A DNA stretch of 64,000 bases from Marinobacter azerbaijanicus. Lineage in GTDB: Bacteria > Pseudomonadota > Gammaproteobacteria > Pseudomonadales > Oleiphilaceae. Below the pieces are notes generated by a model. The model did not search any database and was not told where the DNA came from. It was given only the letters and a program-made list of their open reading frames with translations. Made by a program: the position numbers and the translations under genes. The stretch lies in assembly GCF_030250645.1 (NCBI RefSeq), contig NZ_JASSVS010000001.1, positions 700,702 through 764,701 on the forward strand, given 5' to 3'. Below, in pieces: positions 46,992 to 56,807 of this stretch (positions are counted from its first letter, which is position 1; every line of letters starts with the position of its first letter).

Positions 46992-47609
46992 CTATAGGGG
47001 GCGGGCGGGACTCCCAACCACTGTCTGCTCGGGATCTACATCGCGAATAACAACACTTCCCATGCCAACTACCACACCGGCGCCAACGGTCACCAATTGT
47101 CTTACGCATGCGTTAGCGCCGACCCACGCCAGCTCGCCTAACGTGACGCCGCCTGCCAGCGTAGCGTTGGGACTAACGTGTGTGCAGTTATCCAAACAAC
47201 AATCGTGTTCTATGACAGCACCGGTATTTATGATGGCTCCCGGTCCAACTACCGTATCAGCATTAATCACTGCGTTTGCAAATACAACAGACCCCACACC
47301 AAGCTTCACATACTGGCTAACCGTCGCAGAAGGGTGGATGACAGAAACAATGTTAGCTCCAGCAGCGTCGAGCTCTTGAAGCTTCCTTTGGCGGGTTCGG
47401 TTGTCACCAATGGCCACAACAACGCCATCGAAGCTTCTCAGGTTGTCCAGAAAATCCGCACTATTGCCAACAACAGACCAACGGCCATTAGAAGTCAGCG
47501 CGGGCCATGCATCATCGAAAAAGCGAATTGTATCCCAACCACTGCACTCAGCTGCGTCAGCGACGACTTTGCCATGGCCACTCGCACCCAGAATAGCGAG
47601 ACATTTCAT
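46992..47609 (-). CDS. sugar N-acetyltransferase (PglD/NeuD-like)
   Basis: 205 residues. N-terminal nucleotide-sugar-binding Rossmann part ([19 protein letters not shown]) and a C-terminal left-handed beta helix of hexapeptide repeats ([20 protein letters not shown]). Typical PglD-family layout. Between the PglE-like aminotransferase and the PglC-like phospho-sugar transferase. Overlaps the latter by 4 bp. Confidence 0.88.
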   Translation of the reverse strand: MKCLAILGASGHGKVVADAAECSGWDTIRFFDDAWPALTSNGRWSVVGNSADFLDNLRSFDGVVVAIGDNRTRQRKLQELDAAGANIVSVIHPSATVSQYVKLGVGSVVFANAVINADTVVGPGAIINTGAVIEHDCCLDNCTHVSPNATLAGGVTLGELAWVGANACVRQLVTVGAGVVVGMGSVVIRDVDPEQTVVGSPARPL

Positions 47610-48205
47610 TCGTCAGAGTTTCCAGTGAATCTACTCATTGTTGCCTCTCCTTCGCCACTCACTCCGTCCCTCGCCAATACTTTTTTTACGGTTAGAAAAA
47701 GAATCTTTATATCCAACAAAAAGCTTTGGTGGTCCACATACCATACATCCAACTTGAACTTCTCATCCCAGGAAATAGCATTTCGGCCATTGACCTGGGC
47801 CCAGCCTGTCACCCCAGGACGCACCTCATGGCGGCGGAACTGCTCATTTGAATAAAGTGGCAAGTACTCCATCAATAGTGGCCTGGGACCAACCAGACTC
47901 ATCTCACCTTTCAACACGTTCCAGAGTTCCGGTAGTTCATCCAGGCTTGTTTTTCTCAGGAAAGACCCGAAACGAGTCATTCGCTCTGCATCAGGCAAAA
48001 GCTCACCGTTTTCATTACGGGCATCTACCATGGTTCTGAACTTCACCATATTGAAGGGATCGCCGTTTATCCCGGGGCGGGTTTGCCGGAAAAAAACAGG
48101 GCGGCCCAGTTTTACAGCAATCAGAAATGAAACAACCAAAATTACTGGTGCCAGAAGTACCAAGGCAAGCAATGCGATGCAGAAATCAAAAATACGTTTA
48201 AACAT
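47606..48205 (-). CDS. polyprenyl-phosphate sugar-1-phosphate transferase (PglC-like)
   Basis: About 199 residues from ATG 48205 ([19 protein letters not shown]). Small monotopic phosphoglycosyl transferase with one reentrant helix and the motifs [29 protein letters not shown]. It places the first sugar phosphate on undecaprenyl phosphate at the inner membrane. The size fits the PglC group, not long WbaP proteins. Confidence 0.92.
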   Translation of the reverse strand: MFKRIFDFCIALLALVLLAPVILVVSFLIAVKLGRPVFFRQTRPGINGDPFNMVKFRTMVDARNENGELLPDAERMTRFGSFLRKTSLDELPELWNVLKGEMSLVGPRPLLMEYLPLYSNEQFRRHEVRPGVTGWAQVNGRNAISWDEKFKLDVWYVDHQSFLLDIKILFLTVKKVLARDGVSGEGEATMSRFTGNSDE

Positions 48206-49421
48206 GGCGTTCAGCCGCGACACCTTCAAGCACACCGATCAACTGAGCTGCAAGCTTGTCTCTTGAAAAATCCTCTGTTGCCAGACGAAGGGCATTGTGC
48301 CCCGCTTGCTCCAGACCTGGCTCGTCCTGCAGATAGTCGTACAGTTTTTCTGCGGCTGCCTTGGGATCGTCGTTAGGTACAGTAATACCCGCCTGATTAT
48401 CTCTCAACAACTTGCTCTGCCAGCCTCCATAATTGATCATTACTGGACGGCCGGCAGCCAACGCATCAAAGAATTTGTTAGCGCTGTTATTCCACATCGG
48501 TTCGAGGCCAATAAACAAAGAGGTGCAAACCGTTGCCGCATTGAACAATGCAGGAATCTCGGATTTAGGGATAGCATCTTCCATAAAGAAGTTGCTTCCA
48601 AGGACACCTTTCTCCCGAGCCTTATATCTCACAAGATCGTACTCAGCACCCTTGCCAACAACCAAAAACTTCACATCTGGATCAATCACTTTCATTTCGG
48701 CCGCAATATCAACCAAGGCCCCAACCCCATTAATTCGGCCAAATGTTCCCGCATAGATAACCAGCTTGTGATTCCCAAGCCATTCCCGCTCTGCTCTAAA
48801 ACGGTGGCCTTCGCTATCCGGCACACGAAAGAGTTCAACATCAGAGCTGTTAGGGATACACACCGTATTTTTAGCGGGAAAACCAGCCTTGGCCACGCCT
48901 TCACACATACCCGGAGACAGACCTATAACGCGGTCAGAGTGGCTGTAAGCCCATCGTTCCAGCCGTCGAGCAAGGCCTTTCGCAAAAGGAAAATTCAGCG
49001 CACCCATAGCGATTGGTAGTTCTGGCCATAAATCACGGACCTCAAAAACCATCGGCACTCGAAGTGCTCTACTGGCTTTAACAGCTGGAATAGCGATTGT
49101 CAGCGGTGTGCTCGTTGCAAAGACAACATCACCACCCAATTTGGTAGCATAATTACCAGCTGCACGAGCAAAACGGCTGAATGCGATAAGGCGTCGCGCA
49201 TAATTCATAGTGTTGTCATACGGGACGGGAAGCCAGTGCACGTTAATGCCTTCGATCGACTCCTGTATCCATTCTTTCTCATACTCAGCTCCGTCCGTCA
49301 GCGAAGTTACCATATGCACCTCATGGCCAGCCGCCACCATTCTTCGGGCCATTTCGTAGGAACGGGTACCACCACTCATCTCAGGCGTCACAAAGTACTG
49401 ATGCAGATAAATAATCTTCAC
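48198..49421 (-). CDS. glycosyltransferase family 4 (WbuB-like)
   Basis: 407 residues. GT-B fold transferase: N-terminal [19 protein letters not shown] and C-terminal nucleotide-sugar region with [20 protein letters not shown] and [21 protein letters not shown]. Cytosolic face of the inner membrane; adds one sugar to the lipid-linked repeat unit. Overlaps the sugar transferase and the next upstream gene by a few bases. Confidence 0.88.
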   Translation of the reverse strand: MKIIYLHQYFVTPEMSGGTRSYEMARRMVAAGHEVHMVTSLTDGAEYEKEWIQESIEGINVHWLPVPYDNTMNYARRLIAFSRFARAAGNYATKLGGDVVFATSTPLTIAIPAVKASRALRVPMVFEVRDLWPELPIAMGALNFPFAKGLARRLERWAYSHSDRVIGLSPGMCEGVAKAGFPAKNTVCIPNSSDVELFRVPDSEGHRFRAEREWLGNHKLVIYAGTFGRINGVGALVDIAAEMKVIDPDVKFLVVGKGAEYDLVRYKAREKGVLGSNFFMEDAIPKSEIPALFNAATVCTSLFIGLEPMWNNSANKFFDALAAGRPVMINYGGWQSKLLRDNQAGITVPNDDPKAAAEKLYDYLQDEPGLEQAGHNALRLATEDFSRDKLAAQLIGVLEGVAAERHV

Positions 49422-50290
49422 ACAAAATCCTCTGATCCAAAGCCGAAATGCCTCATCAGCAAGCTCAACGTTCGTGTGTTACCGTCTTCCAGTACGTTCA
49501 CTTTCTCAAGCCCTTTTTCCGGCGGGCGCAACGAAGTAACAACAGGAACAAAGTGGACGCTCTGATCTTTTACCAGTCGCGCGGAATAGCCGTTTGAGGT
49601 GGTTACACACTTCAGCCACAAATCATCTGCTGTAGGTGCCAGGGACAAAAACCTGTCACGGTCATTAACACCTTTCAGAGATTCAATGGGGTAACAGACA
49701 CCCGAAACCCCAACGGGCAAGAGATTGTTGCCACAAACACGCTGCCGATCTGCGAGAGCCCATTCCCTGTATGGCTTGAGCTCACCATTGCCTACAAATT
49801 CAATGATGTGCCCCCGGTAACACCAGACAAAATCGGGGTTGGATTCCGCCTTTTCCAGCAACCTCTCAAGCCACCATTTCGGGTAATAGACATCGTCGTC
49901 CGCAGTCACGACAAACCGACACCCCCTGGTTTCGGCAAGCTCAAAGGTGTGTACAATTTTTTTGTAGGAACGAAGATTTTCCCCAACAATCCGAATTGTA
50001 AGTCCCTTTTTTTCCAGTGCCTTCAAAGCTGCAGGCAAACCTTCCTTTGGAATATCTCCCTGGTAAAGCCACAGATAGATTGAGGACGGACAAACAGATT
50101 GGCGTAGTAGCGAGTAGACAGTGAGATGAACGGACGACAATCTACGTCCATAGGTTGTAAGGGATACGACTACATCGTCTCTTTTCTCAGCGGACCAGCT
50201 ATCGCCTTTGCCCATTACGTGGAAAAACTTATAAAAAACGAACAACCACAAGGATTTGGCAAGAACCCAGACTTTTTCGTGAAGAGGCAT
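49418..50290 (-). CDS. glycosyltransferase (GT-A type)
   Basis: 290 residues. GT-A fold marked by VVVSLTTYGRRLSSVHLTVY and the DDD metal motif in VVTADDDVYYPKWWLERLLE. Probable sugar-adding enzyme in repeat-unit synthesis; donor and linkage cannot be told. Starts 5 bp after the Wzy-like gene and overlaps the downstream GT4 gene by 4 bp. Confidence 0.78.
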   Translation of the reverse strand: MPLHEKVWVLAKSLWLFVFYKFFHVMGKGDSWSAEKRDDVVVSLTTYGRRLSSVHLTVYSLLRQSVCPSSIYLWLYQGDIPKEGLPAALKALEKKGLTIRIVGENLRSYKKIVHTFELAETRGCRFVVTADDDVYYPKWWLERLLEKAESNPDFVWCYRGHIIEFVGNGELKPYREWALADRQRVCGNNLLPVGVSGVCYPIESLKGVNDRDRFLSLAPTADDLWLKCVTTSNGYSARLVKDQSVHFVPVVTSLRPPEKGLEKVNVLEDGNTRTLSLLMRHFGFGSEDFV

Positions 50291-50294
50291 AAGA

Positions 50295-51359
50295 TCAGAG
50301 CCCTGTTAACAACAGGTCTGGTGACATGGCAAAAAGCACCAGAACAGAGATAGGAATGATTGCCACAGCAAAAACAAACCGATCGTCCCTGTTAATACAA
50401 AGAGAGAATGAGGCAAACACAACGCAGAAAAATAAACCGAACAAACGGAAGAGACGATCGCCCATTATGCCAAACGAATTAAAACCAACAAACAGCAAAT
50501 AGGCGTAGAGACAAACCACCAGTATTTGAGGGTAGTACCTCAACCTGTCACGAAGCCATGGGCGCAACGCCGCAAAACACAGCAGCGCCAACGTATACAA
50601 CATGGTCGATCCACGAAAAAGGCCCAGACTTTCCGAATGGGCGCTGGTTGTATACCGAATCAGCTTCCGCGATATGTAATCGAACCCGCTATATTGGATA
50701 ACCAGATCTATCATCAAATTGCCAACATTGATTGCTCCAAGGGCAAGTGCAGCAACAACAATGGTCAAGGCTAACAGCCGGCTCGGATCAAAACGGATGA
50801 AAAAATAGAGCGGCAAAACACAAAGAGCGCTGACATGGAAGCTAGCGGCTAGCAAACTCCACAGCACAAACCAGGCTCGATGCCCCCGGAACAAACAATA
50901 AAGAGCGACACCGATAAGAGCAGCCGCAAGAGACTGCCGGAGGACAAACGAATCGAAGTAGAAGAAAAGTGCAAAGTAGAAAAAAACCGCAAATGCATAG
51001 TTTGGTGAAAGCCTGCGAATCACCCAAAGCTTAAGAGCTAAAGCAGCGAAAACCACAATAAACCGGAAAACACCATAATCTTGGTAGATAGTCTTGATAA
51101 CAGAATTGGCAACCAAGTAGCCCGGCTCACCATAAATGGACGCCAACACCGATGGATCGGTGATAACCGCCCAGAGAGCGGGGGTATTTTGAAACATATC
51201 CTTGTACACAGGAACATCCGGCAGGTCCTGAATACTCAACACAAACAGTGAAGCGACCGTCCCGACTACAAACAATAAAACCCACTGGCCATCGCGCAAA
51301 GGCGCCAGAAACCGGGCAAGCGCCCCATTCAACAGGGCGAATAAAGCATATATATTCAT
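50295..51359 (-). CDS. wzy: EpsG-family polysaccharide polymerase (Wzy-like)
   Basis: 354 residues with about ten membrane helices, hydrophobic throughout, and the EpsG-type segments FGIMGDRLFRLFGLFFCVVF near the C-terminus. In a Wzx/Wzy locus this is the likely O-unit polymerase. Wzy proteins have little sequence conservation, so the call rests on topology and position. Lower GC than the flanking core genes. Confidence 0.75.
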   Translation of the reverse strand: MNIYALFALLNGALARFLAPLRDGQWVLLFVVGTVASLFVLSIQDLPDVPVYKDMFQNTPALWAVITDPSVLASIYGEPGYLVANSVIKTIYQDYGVFRFIVVFAALALKLWVIRRLSPNYAFAVFFYFALFFYFDSFVLRQSLAAALIGVALYCLFRGHRAWFVLWSLLAASFHVSALCVLPLYFFIRFDPSRLLALTIVVAALALGAINVGNLMIDLVIQYSGFDYISRKLIRYTTSAHSESLGLFRGSTMLYTLALLCFAALRPWLRDRLRYYPQILVVCLYAYLLFVGFNSFGIMGDRLFRLFGLFFCVVFASFSLCINRDDRFVFAVAIIPISVLVLFAMSPDLLLTGL

Positions 51360-51365
51360 AAACTG

Positions 51366-52502
51366 TCACTTGCTGCGCGATTCAAACCGGCCGACCTCCT
51401 TTTCCAGCACGCGCTCAAGAGCATCCGCCTGCCTTGATAACCGGAACCTGTCAGCCATTAACCTGGCCTCTTCGTTCTGGGCCAAAAACTCTGTGGAATC
51501 TGCCTTGATCTCCAGCAAACGCTTCTCCCAGGCATCAATGTCCTTCGCCGAAACAACCAGTGCTTTGCAATCACCAACTGCCTCCGGGAGACCTCCAGCA
51601 TCGGACACCAGCACACAGCTACCGGCCTGAAGCGCCTCAACCGCTACGCGGCCAAACGGCTCCTGCCATTGGGAGGGCACCAGAACAACATCCATCTGGC
51701 CGAGAACTCTGGCAACATCAGGTGCCCACTCATGACAGACGAGATTGGGGATATCTCTGTCTCCGGCCACCGCATGTTCCTCGCGGTAACCAATCACGTG
51801 AAACTCCATATCCGGAAAGCGCTCTGCCAACTTTACGAAGAGCCGCCCACCTTTATGCTTCGCGTTGGAAACCATCGCAACGCGTCGCAAGGAACCATCG
51901 AAGCGATCGGTCTTTGCGGGCTCAACATTCACAGGAGGATAGACAACATATTGCCTGGGAACAGGGAACTCTTCCTTGCACACACCGGCAAAATACCTGC
52001 TATTTGGCAGTACAAAATCAAGCCTGTTGACGTTGTGTTGGTGAAAATCCCCATATAGCAGTTGCTGCAACCGCGCCCTGACATTGCTTGCTGAAAACGA
52101 GCGCCCCAACCGAAAGTTTTCGTAAGCTCTTAAAAAGCCCCCAACAGGTACCCCTCCCCATCGCCGGTAGCGCAATGCCGCACTATGCTCCAGCGTAGAA
52201 ACAAGAACCACAGAGGGCTTGAGACGCAAAAGCACAACAGGCGCCAAGGTGGTAAAAAGAAGCTTCGCCAACCCACTCGCCAGAAACCCAAACCAGCGTT
52301 TGCCCAACAAAACGCTCAGATCGTAATAACGGACACCGTTTACCTTTTCGCCCCAAAGTTCCGTACCCACCGCACAGACAACGCAAACGGAGTGGGATAC
52401 GGCCAACGATTCCAGCAAAAGACGATTAGAGATTTCACCGCCGCCCCGTTGTTGGGATGACTGCGGGTGACGAAACATAACCGACAGAAAAGCGATACGC
52501 AT
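51366..52502 (-). CDS. glycosyltransferase family 4
   Basis: 378 residues. GT-B transferase with N-terminal IAFLSVMFRHPQSSQQRGGG and C-terminal donor site containing VVLVPSQWQEPFGRVAVEAL, then GSCVLVSDAGGLPEAVGD. The EX7E-type pair (Glu in EPFG and EAL) is visible. Adds a sugar to the lipid-linked repeat unit. Donor unknown. Confidence 0.87.
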   Translation of the reverse strand: MRIAFLSVMFRHPQSSQQRGGGEISNRLLLESLAVSHSVCVVCAVGTELWGEKVNGVRYYDLSVLLGKRWFGFLASGLAKLLFTTLAPVVLLRLKPSVVLVSTLEHSAALRYRRWGGVPVGGFLRAYENFRLGRSFSASNVRARLQQLLYGDFHQHNVNRLDFVLPNSRYFAGVCKEEFPVPRQYVVYPPVNVEPAKTDRFDGSLRRVAMVSNAKHKGGRLFVKLAERFPDMEFHVIGYREEHAVAGDRDIPNLVCHEWAPDVARVLGQMDVVLVPSQWQEPFGRVAVEALQAGSCVLVSDAGGLPEAVGDCKALVVSAKDIDAWEKRLLEIKADSTEFLAQNEEARLMADRFRLSRQADALERVLEKEVGRFESRSK

Positions 52503-52534
52503 TCAGATAGCCACAATATTTCTAATTGCCGCCA

Positions 52535-53287
52535 TTAGTTGCGCAATGCTGAGCGGACACGGCTTACAAAATCGCTCAGGAAAGCGAGCACAATTCCGAA
52601 AAATATACCGCCAATGACAGAACCCACAACTACCAGTTTGCGATTGGGACCAACAGGACGGAGACTTCGCTGGGCAGCATTAATCACCTCGGCCGGTTCC
52701 GTACTATTAAGATCAGAGGTCAACTGTGCTCTTGTGCGATACAACTCGCCCGCGTAGGACACTGAAGAATCTTCTCCCCGGCCTTCCTCAAGCAGTGCAT
52801 CGATGTCTGCGATCTCTTTTTTAAGACTGGAGCGGGCAGCATCTAACAGCCGATTTTGTTCTTCCTCCAGGACAGACAACACATGGCGATGGGCGCTTTC
52901 GATCATATCGCTTTTCGAGTCCTCAGCAATCGTTACGATCGATAAAATCCCAGCTTTCTCAGGACTGGAAACCGCCATCCCAAAAGGCATCAAATGCCCC
53001 TCATCCTGCTGAAATGAGGACTCATACTGCGGCAGAATGCGGTTTTCCACCCGCGCAACAAGTGAAGCAGGCTGCTGAAGCCATTCTCCAGACGATTGCT
53101 CTGCCAACTGATAAAGCGATATAAACTCGTACTTATCGTCGGCGGTTACTGCGTAAAACACTCCCACTACCAGAACCAATAACAAGCCCAGGAAAAATGC
53201 CACCCAGTGCCTTACAAGGATAACAGCAGCATCGACCAGCCTGATATCGCTATGAGTTGGCTCCGGAGAGCGGTGTTCATTATTCAT
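52535..53287 (-). CDS. wzz: Wzz/polysaccharide chain length determinant
   Basis: About 250 residues from ATG 53287 (MNNEHRSP; AGGA upstream). Two membrane helices (near the start and about 215-240) flank a periplasmic coiled-coil domain. The region PVGPNRKLVVVGSVIGGIFF before helix 2 is Wzz-like. Controls polymer length made by Wzy. Shorter periplasmic domain than E. coli Wzz (326). Confidence 0.82.
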   Translation of the reverse strand: MNNEHRSPEPTHSDIRLVDAAVILVRHWVAFFLGLLLVLVVGVFYAVTADDKYEFISLYQLAEQSSGEWLQQPASLVARVENRILPQYESSFQQDEGHLMPFGMAVSSPEKAGILSIVTIAEDSKSDMIESAHRHVLSVLEEEQNRLLDAARSSLKKEIADIDALLEEGRGEDSSVSYAGELYRTRAQLTSDLNSTEPAEVINAAQRSLRPVGPNRKLVVVGSVIGGIFFGIVLAFLSDFVSRVRSALRN

Positions 53288-53397
53288 ATGGAGATCCTGT
53301 GATTCAAAAACCCGTGCAATCGACATGCCCGCCGAGCGACGCGATTGTACGGAGAACCGGAAAAGAAGTCATGCTTTGCCCAAGCTAGTGAGTACTC

Positions 53398-54369
53398 TTA
53401 GCCAACAAGGTCTCTTAATGCAGATTTCATCCCATTGCTCTGCCGGTAGCCACCATTGACCAATAAATACATAACCCCCAGAGCTCTTGGAACGATCCAT
53501 TTTCTGCGGACATCAATACGCCGCTCCTCTGTTTCAATTCTGGCCTGAATTGATTCCCTGAATTCCAACAGTTCCCTCTGATATTTAACGGGCGCTCGTT
53601 GTTCTATGTCCTGAACACCTCTCATAAATATTTTCAGTTGGTCAACGTTAGCCCGGACTCTTTCAGGCGCATCTTTTTCGAGAGAAACCTGAACCGCGTG
53701 AAAAAAAGCCTGGGACCGAGTCACTCTGGATGTTCTATTAGCGATAAACTGCGACTCGTTGGATTCGTGGCGACGGTAATACTGGAGTGTTTTCGGTTCC
53801 ACAAACTTCGCATTCAAGCTTCCCGCCAGACCGACAACCCAGTCATCGTGCCCTCTGAGGCCTCCAGGTATGGGCAGGCACAAATCCAGCAGCTCCCGAC
53901 GCACACAGGCACAGCATCCCATTACGAACCGTTCAAGAGGTATGCCGGCGGAACGAATCTGACCTAGCTTGGTAAGGCCGACTTCATTAAGATCCGAGTC
54001 TGTGAGCGCCGCATCGTTCATCAGGACAAGTGCATCAGGATGTTCCTCGGCCAGGCCCACCATGTGCTCGATCTTTTCGGGAAGCCACACATCATCCTGG
54101 TCGCTGAGAAATACCAGGTCACCATTTGTTTTCATTAATGCAGCGTTGAAGTTGCCGCAATAACCCAGATTTCTGTCATTGCGATGGAACTCAACCGTAA
54201 AAGGAGCTTCTTCCATAAAGCGCCTGACAATGCTTTCTGTCTCATCGCTGGAGCAATCATCCGTGATGATCAGTTCATCTGGCGGCCGGGTCTGGTCTGC
54301 AAAGCTCTGAAGTTGGGCTGCAAGGTACTGGGCACCGTTATAGGTGGCCATGGCTATTGATACTTTCAT
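53398..54369 (-). CDS. glycosyltransferase family 2
   Basis: 323 residues. GT-A family 2 enzyme: KVSIAMATYNGAQYLAAQLQ at the start, first Asp in ITDDCSSDETE, and SDQDDVWLPEKI with the metal-binding DXD and the acceptor-side loop. Similar to rhamnosyltransferases of the RfbF/WbbL-type (inference). A 110-bp gap separates it from the wzz start. Confidence 0.9.
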   Translation of the reverse strand: MKVSIAMATYNGAQYLAAQLQSFADQTRPPDELIITDDCSSDETESIVRRFMEEAPFTVEFHRNDRNLGYCGNFNAALMKTNGDLVFLSDQDDVWLPEKIEHMVGLAEEHPDALVLMNDAALTDSDLNEVGLTKLGQIRSAGIPLERFVMGCCACVRRELLDLCLPIPGGLRGHDDWVVGLAGSLNAKFVEPKTLQYYRRHESNESQFIANRTSRVTRSQAFFHAVQVSLEKDAPERVRANVDQLKIFMRGVQDIEQRAPVKYQRELLEFRESIQARIETEERRIDVRRKWIVPRALGVMYLLVNGGYRQSNGMKSALRDLVG

Positions 54370-54402
54370 GTCTGCTTGTAGTCACCCAGTGTGAAGGCTG
54401 AT

Positions 54403-55311
54403 TTAGTCGGAAAAACGCTTCTCTACCGTAGCAACAAAGTTCCGTGCCAGCTCCTCATTCCTCCTCTCTGATTCGGAAAGGAACTCCATGAGCTGAGGCC
54501 TCGTCTCTACCGCCCAAGGCACATCGTCCCAGCCATAGGCAATGCCATACCGGTTATATATTTCAGGACGCCACTCTTCTTTTGTTACACCGTTTTCTGG
54601 CACAACCACCGGAATACAACCGCACATCGCGGCATAACGACAATACATCGTGTAAGGGTCATAACAGATAAAGTACTTACACTCGTTGAAGATTTTTGCC
54701 AATTCCTTGTGGGAGACGCCGTCAACCCTGACGGCATTTTTGTCGTGGTAATCAAGTGCGCGGTTCTTTCCCTTACGGACCATGTAACACTGGCCGTTAC
54801 GAGTGCCCGTGTTTTCGCTGACATAGGTGTCGCTCATTAATTCGGTAACGGTCAGCCGGTTGTTTGTGTCAGGGTTAAGGGCCCAATCATTAAACTTCTC
54901 CTGATAGAAAAAGAACAAATCATTTTCCCCGAAATCGACCACTCCACTGATGGCTCCTGGCTTGTTAAGAAGCCACCGGACTACCTTTGATGATCGAAGC
55001 GGATTTCCGGCAACAATTTCCGGGTACAAAACAATCGAATCGTTGATATCTTTATGTCGAGCCACACTCAACCGGTATGGGGACCTTAGATCTTTTCGGC
55101 CTAACAGACCGAGAGCCCGCCATTTAGCCCAAAGGACGGCTTTTTTCCAGCCAGGAACAGTCGCCAGTTCGTAAATTGCAGGTTTCTGCTGAGGCCAGAT
55201 TTTAACATCATGGCCCATGGCTCTGAGGAGGCTTGCCAACTTGTGAAGAACAATAATACCCCCGCTATTTTCCCGGTACAGGGGGGTGTATATAACAAAG
55301 CGCGTCACCAA
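54403..55311 (-). CDS. probable glycosyltransferase (GT-B like)
   Basis: 302 residues of a family I do not firmly recognise. The start VIYTPLYRENSGGIIVLHKL resembles GT-B N-terminal domains, and the C-terminal YFICYDPYTMYCRYAAMCGC then IPVVVPENGV resembles a donor-binding segment, like WavQ-type LPS-core proteins. Position between Wzx and a GT2 supports a transferase role. Confidence 0.65.
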   Translation of the reverse strand: MVTRFVIYTPLYRENSGGIIVLHKLASLLRAMGHDVKIWPQQKPAIYELATVPGWKKAVLWAKWRALGLLGRKDLRSPYRLSVARHKDINDSIVLYPEIVAGNPLRSSKVVRWLLNKPGAISGVVDFGENDLFFFYQEKFNDWALNPDTNNRLTVTELMSDTYVSENTGTRNGQCYMVRKGKNRALDYHDKNAVRVDGVSHKELAKIFNECKYFICYDPYTMYCRYAAMCGCIPVVVPENGVTKEEWRPEIYNRYGIAYGWDDVPWAVETRPQLMEFLSESERRNEELARNFVATVEKRFSD

Positions 55312-55329
55312 TACCTCTCGTTTGCCAAC

Positions 55330-56784
55330 TCAAAGAAACCTTCTGATCGGTTGCAGAAACTTAAACCGACTGACTACGTAACTGATGCCCTGAATTTTGA
55401 GCGCAATACTCAAAACCACGCCCATTGTAACGCCTGCAACTCCTCCGCATAACAACGACAAGAGCGGCTGAGCGGCGAGGAGACTCGATACCCCGAAGGC
55501 AACCCCCCCGGCAACGGTTGCAACAAGTATCGGTTTGGCCGCATCCAGCATCTGCGCGGCCAGACTGTAGTCCACCAACTTTTTGGAAAAATAGGTATTT
55601 GGAATCAGCGCCAATAATGACCCTATGATCTGCCCCACCAGAATACCTTTGACGCCGTAGGGTATCGCAAGGAATAGCAACGAAAGACTCACGGCTTTTT
55701 TGAGCAACCCCACTTTCAGCACCAGATCTGAACGACCTTTTACATTGAGAAGGTTAACGTTGAGGGCGTGCAGGGGATAGATTGCCCCGACCACACAGAA
55801 TAACTGCACGTATGGCACAGCAGCGTGCCATTGGTCGTCAAACAGGATATTAAACAGGGGTGTTGCCAACCCCGCCAGCAATGCCATCACAGGGGCAATC
55901 ATGATCATCATGATCTGCAGAATCTGACTGTACTTGGTCCGCAAGGCCGAGTTGTCATCTTGCAATGTTGATAACGCCGGAAAGGTAGCCTGCTGAACCG
56001 CGTAAGTTAACTGTCGGGATATCAACTGGGTAATTTTCTGCGCAAAGAAGTACAGGCCTGTCAGTTCAGCACTGAAAAATCGACCAATGACCAACACATA
56101 GGAGTTTTCAAAAAGAATCTGCAGGAAAGCTTCAGCAACCAGGTTTTTACCGAATCCGAACAACCTCGCCAGTGACTCCATGCTGAACTGTAGCGCCGGA
56201 CGCCAGCTGCTTGCCAACCATAAGATAATGGCTGATACCAGGGCGGAACTTAGCATTTGTGCAGCTAGACTCCAGACGCCCCACCCGGTGTAGGCCAGAT
56301 ATAGGGCCAGAGCGCCAGATACCACCACTCCAGTGGTGTTTGCCTGCATCTGGGCTTTGAAGTTCATCTCACGGCTGAGTATGGCTGTCTGCACAACCTT
56401 GGTTGCGTTAATGAATACAATCAGCCCAACTACCCGGATAAGATTGGTCAGCTCTGGTTGGCTGTAAAACTCCGCTACAAAGGGTGCTCCGAAAAATAGA
56501 GCGGCGTACACCAAACTACTCAACACCAGATTCGTTATGAATACCGTGCTCAGATCTGCTTTTGTGACCGACTTACTGCGAATAAGTGCCTGACTGAGGC
56601 CGGAGTTGACCAATGCATTCGACAACTCGAACACCACGGTCGCCATGGCAACAAGGCCGAATATGTCCGGCGCGAGTATGCGAGCCAGGAAAATGGTAAA
56701 AAGCGTCGAAGCCCCGCGAGTCATGAACAAACCGGCGAAATTCCAAAGCACTCCAATCCCAATTTTCCGGTTGATGTCCTTCAT
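55330..56784 (-). CDS. wzx: Wzx-type oligosaccharide flippase
   Basis: 484 residues of the MOP superfamily, about 14 membrane helices and the polysaccharide biosynthesis signature LWNFAGLFMTRGASTLFTIF near the N-terminus. Flips lipid-linked repeat units across the inner membrane. Forms a Wzx/Wzy/Wzz system with the genes downstream. Confidence 0.9.
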   Translation of the reverse strand: MKDINRKIGIGVLWNFAGLFMTRGASTLFTIFLARILAPDIFGLVAMATVVFELSNALVNSGLSQALIRSKSVTKADLSTVFITNLVLSSLVYAALFFGAPFVAEFYSQPELTNLIRVVGLIVFINATKVVQTAILSREMNFKAQMQANTTGVVVSGALALYLAYTGWGVWSLAAQMLSSALVSAIILWLASSWRPALQFSMESLARLFGFGKNLVAEAFLQILFENSYVLVIGRFFSAELTGLYFFAQKITQLISRQLTYAVQQATFPALSTLQDDNSALRTKYSQILQIMMIMIAPVMALLAGLATPLFNILFDDQWHAAVPYVQLFCVVGAIYPLHALNVNLLNVKGRSDLVLKVGLLKKAVSLSLLFLAIPYGVKGILVGQIIGSLLALIPNTYFSKKLVDYSLAAQMLDAAKPILVATVAGGVAFGVSSLLAAQPLLSLLCGGVAGVTMGVVLSIALKIQGISYVVSRFKFLQPIRRFL

Positions 56785-56807
56785 ATGTTGGGATTGCTCA
56801 TGTTCCG

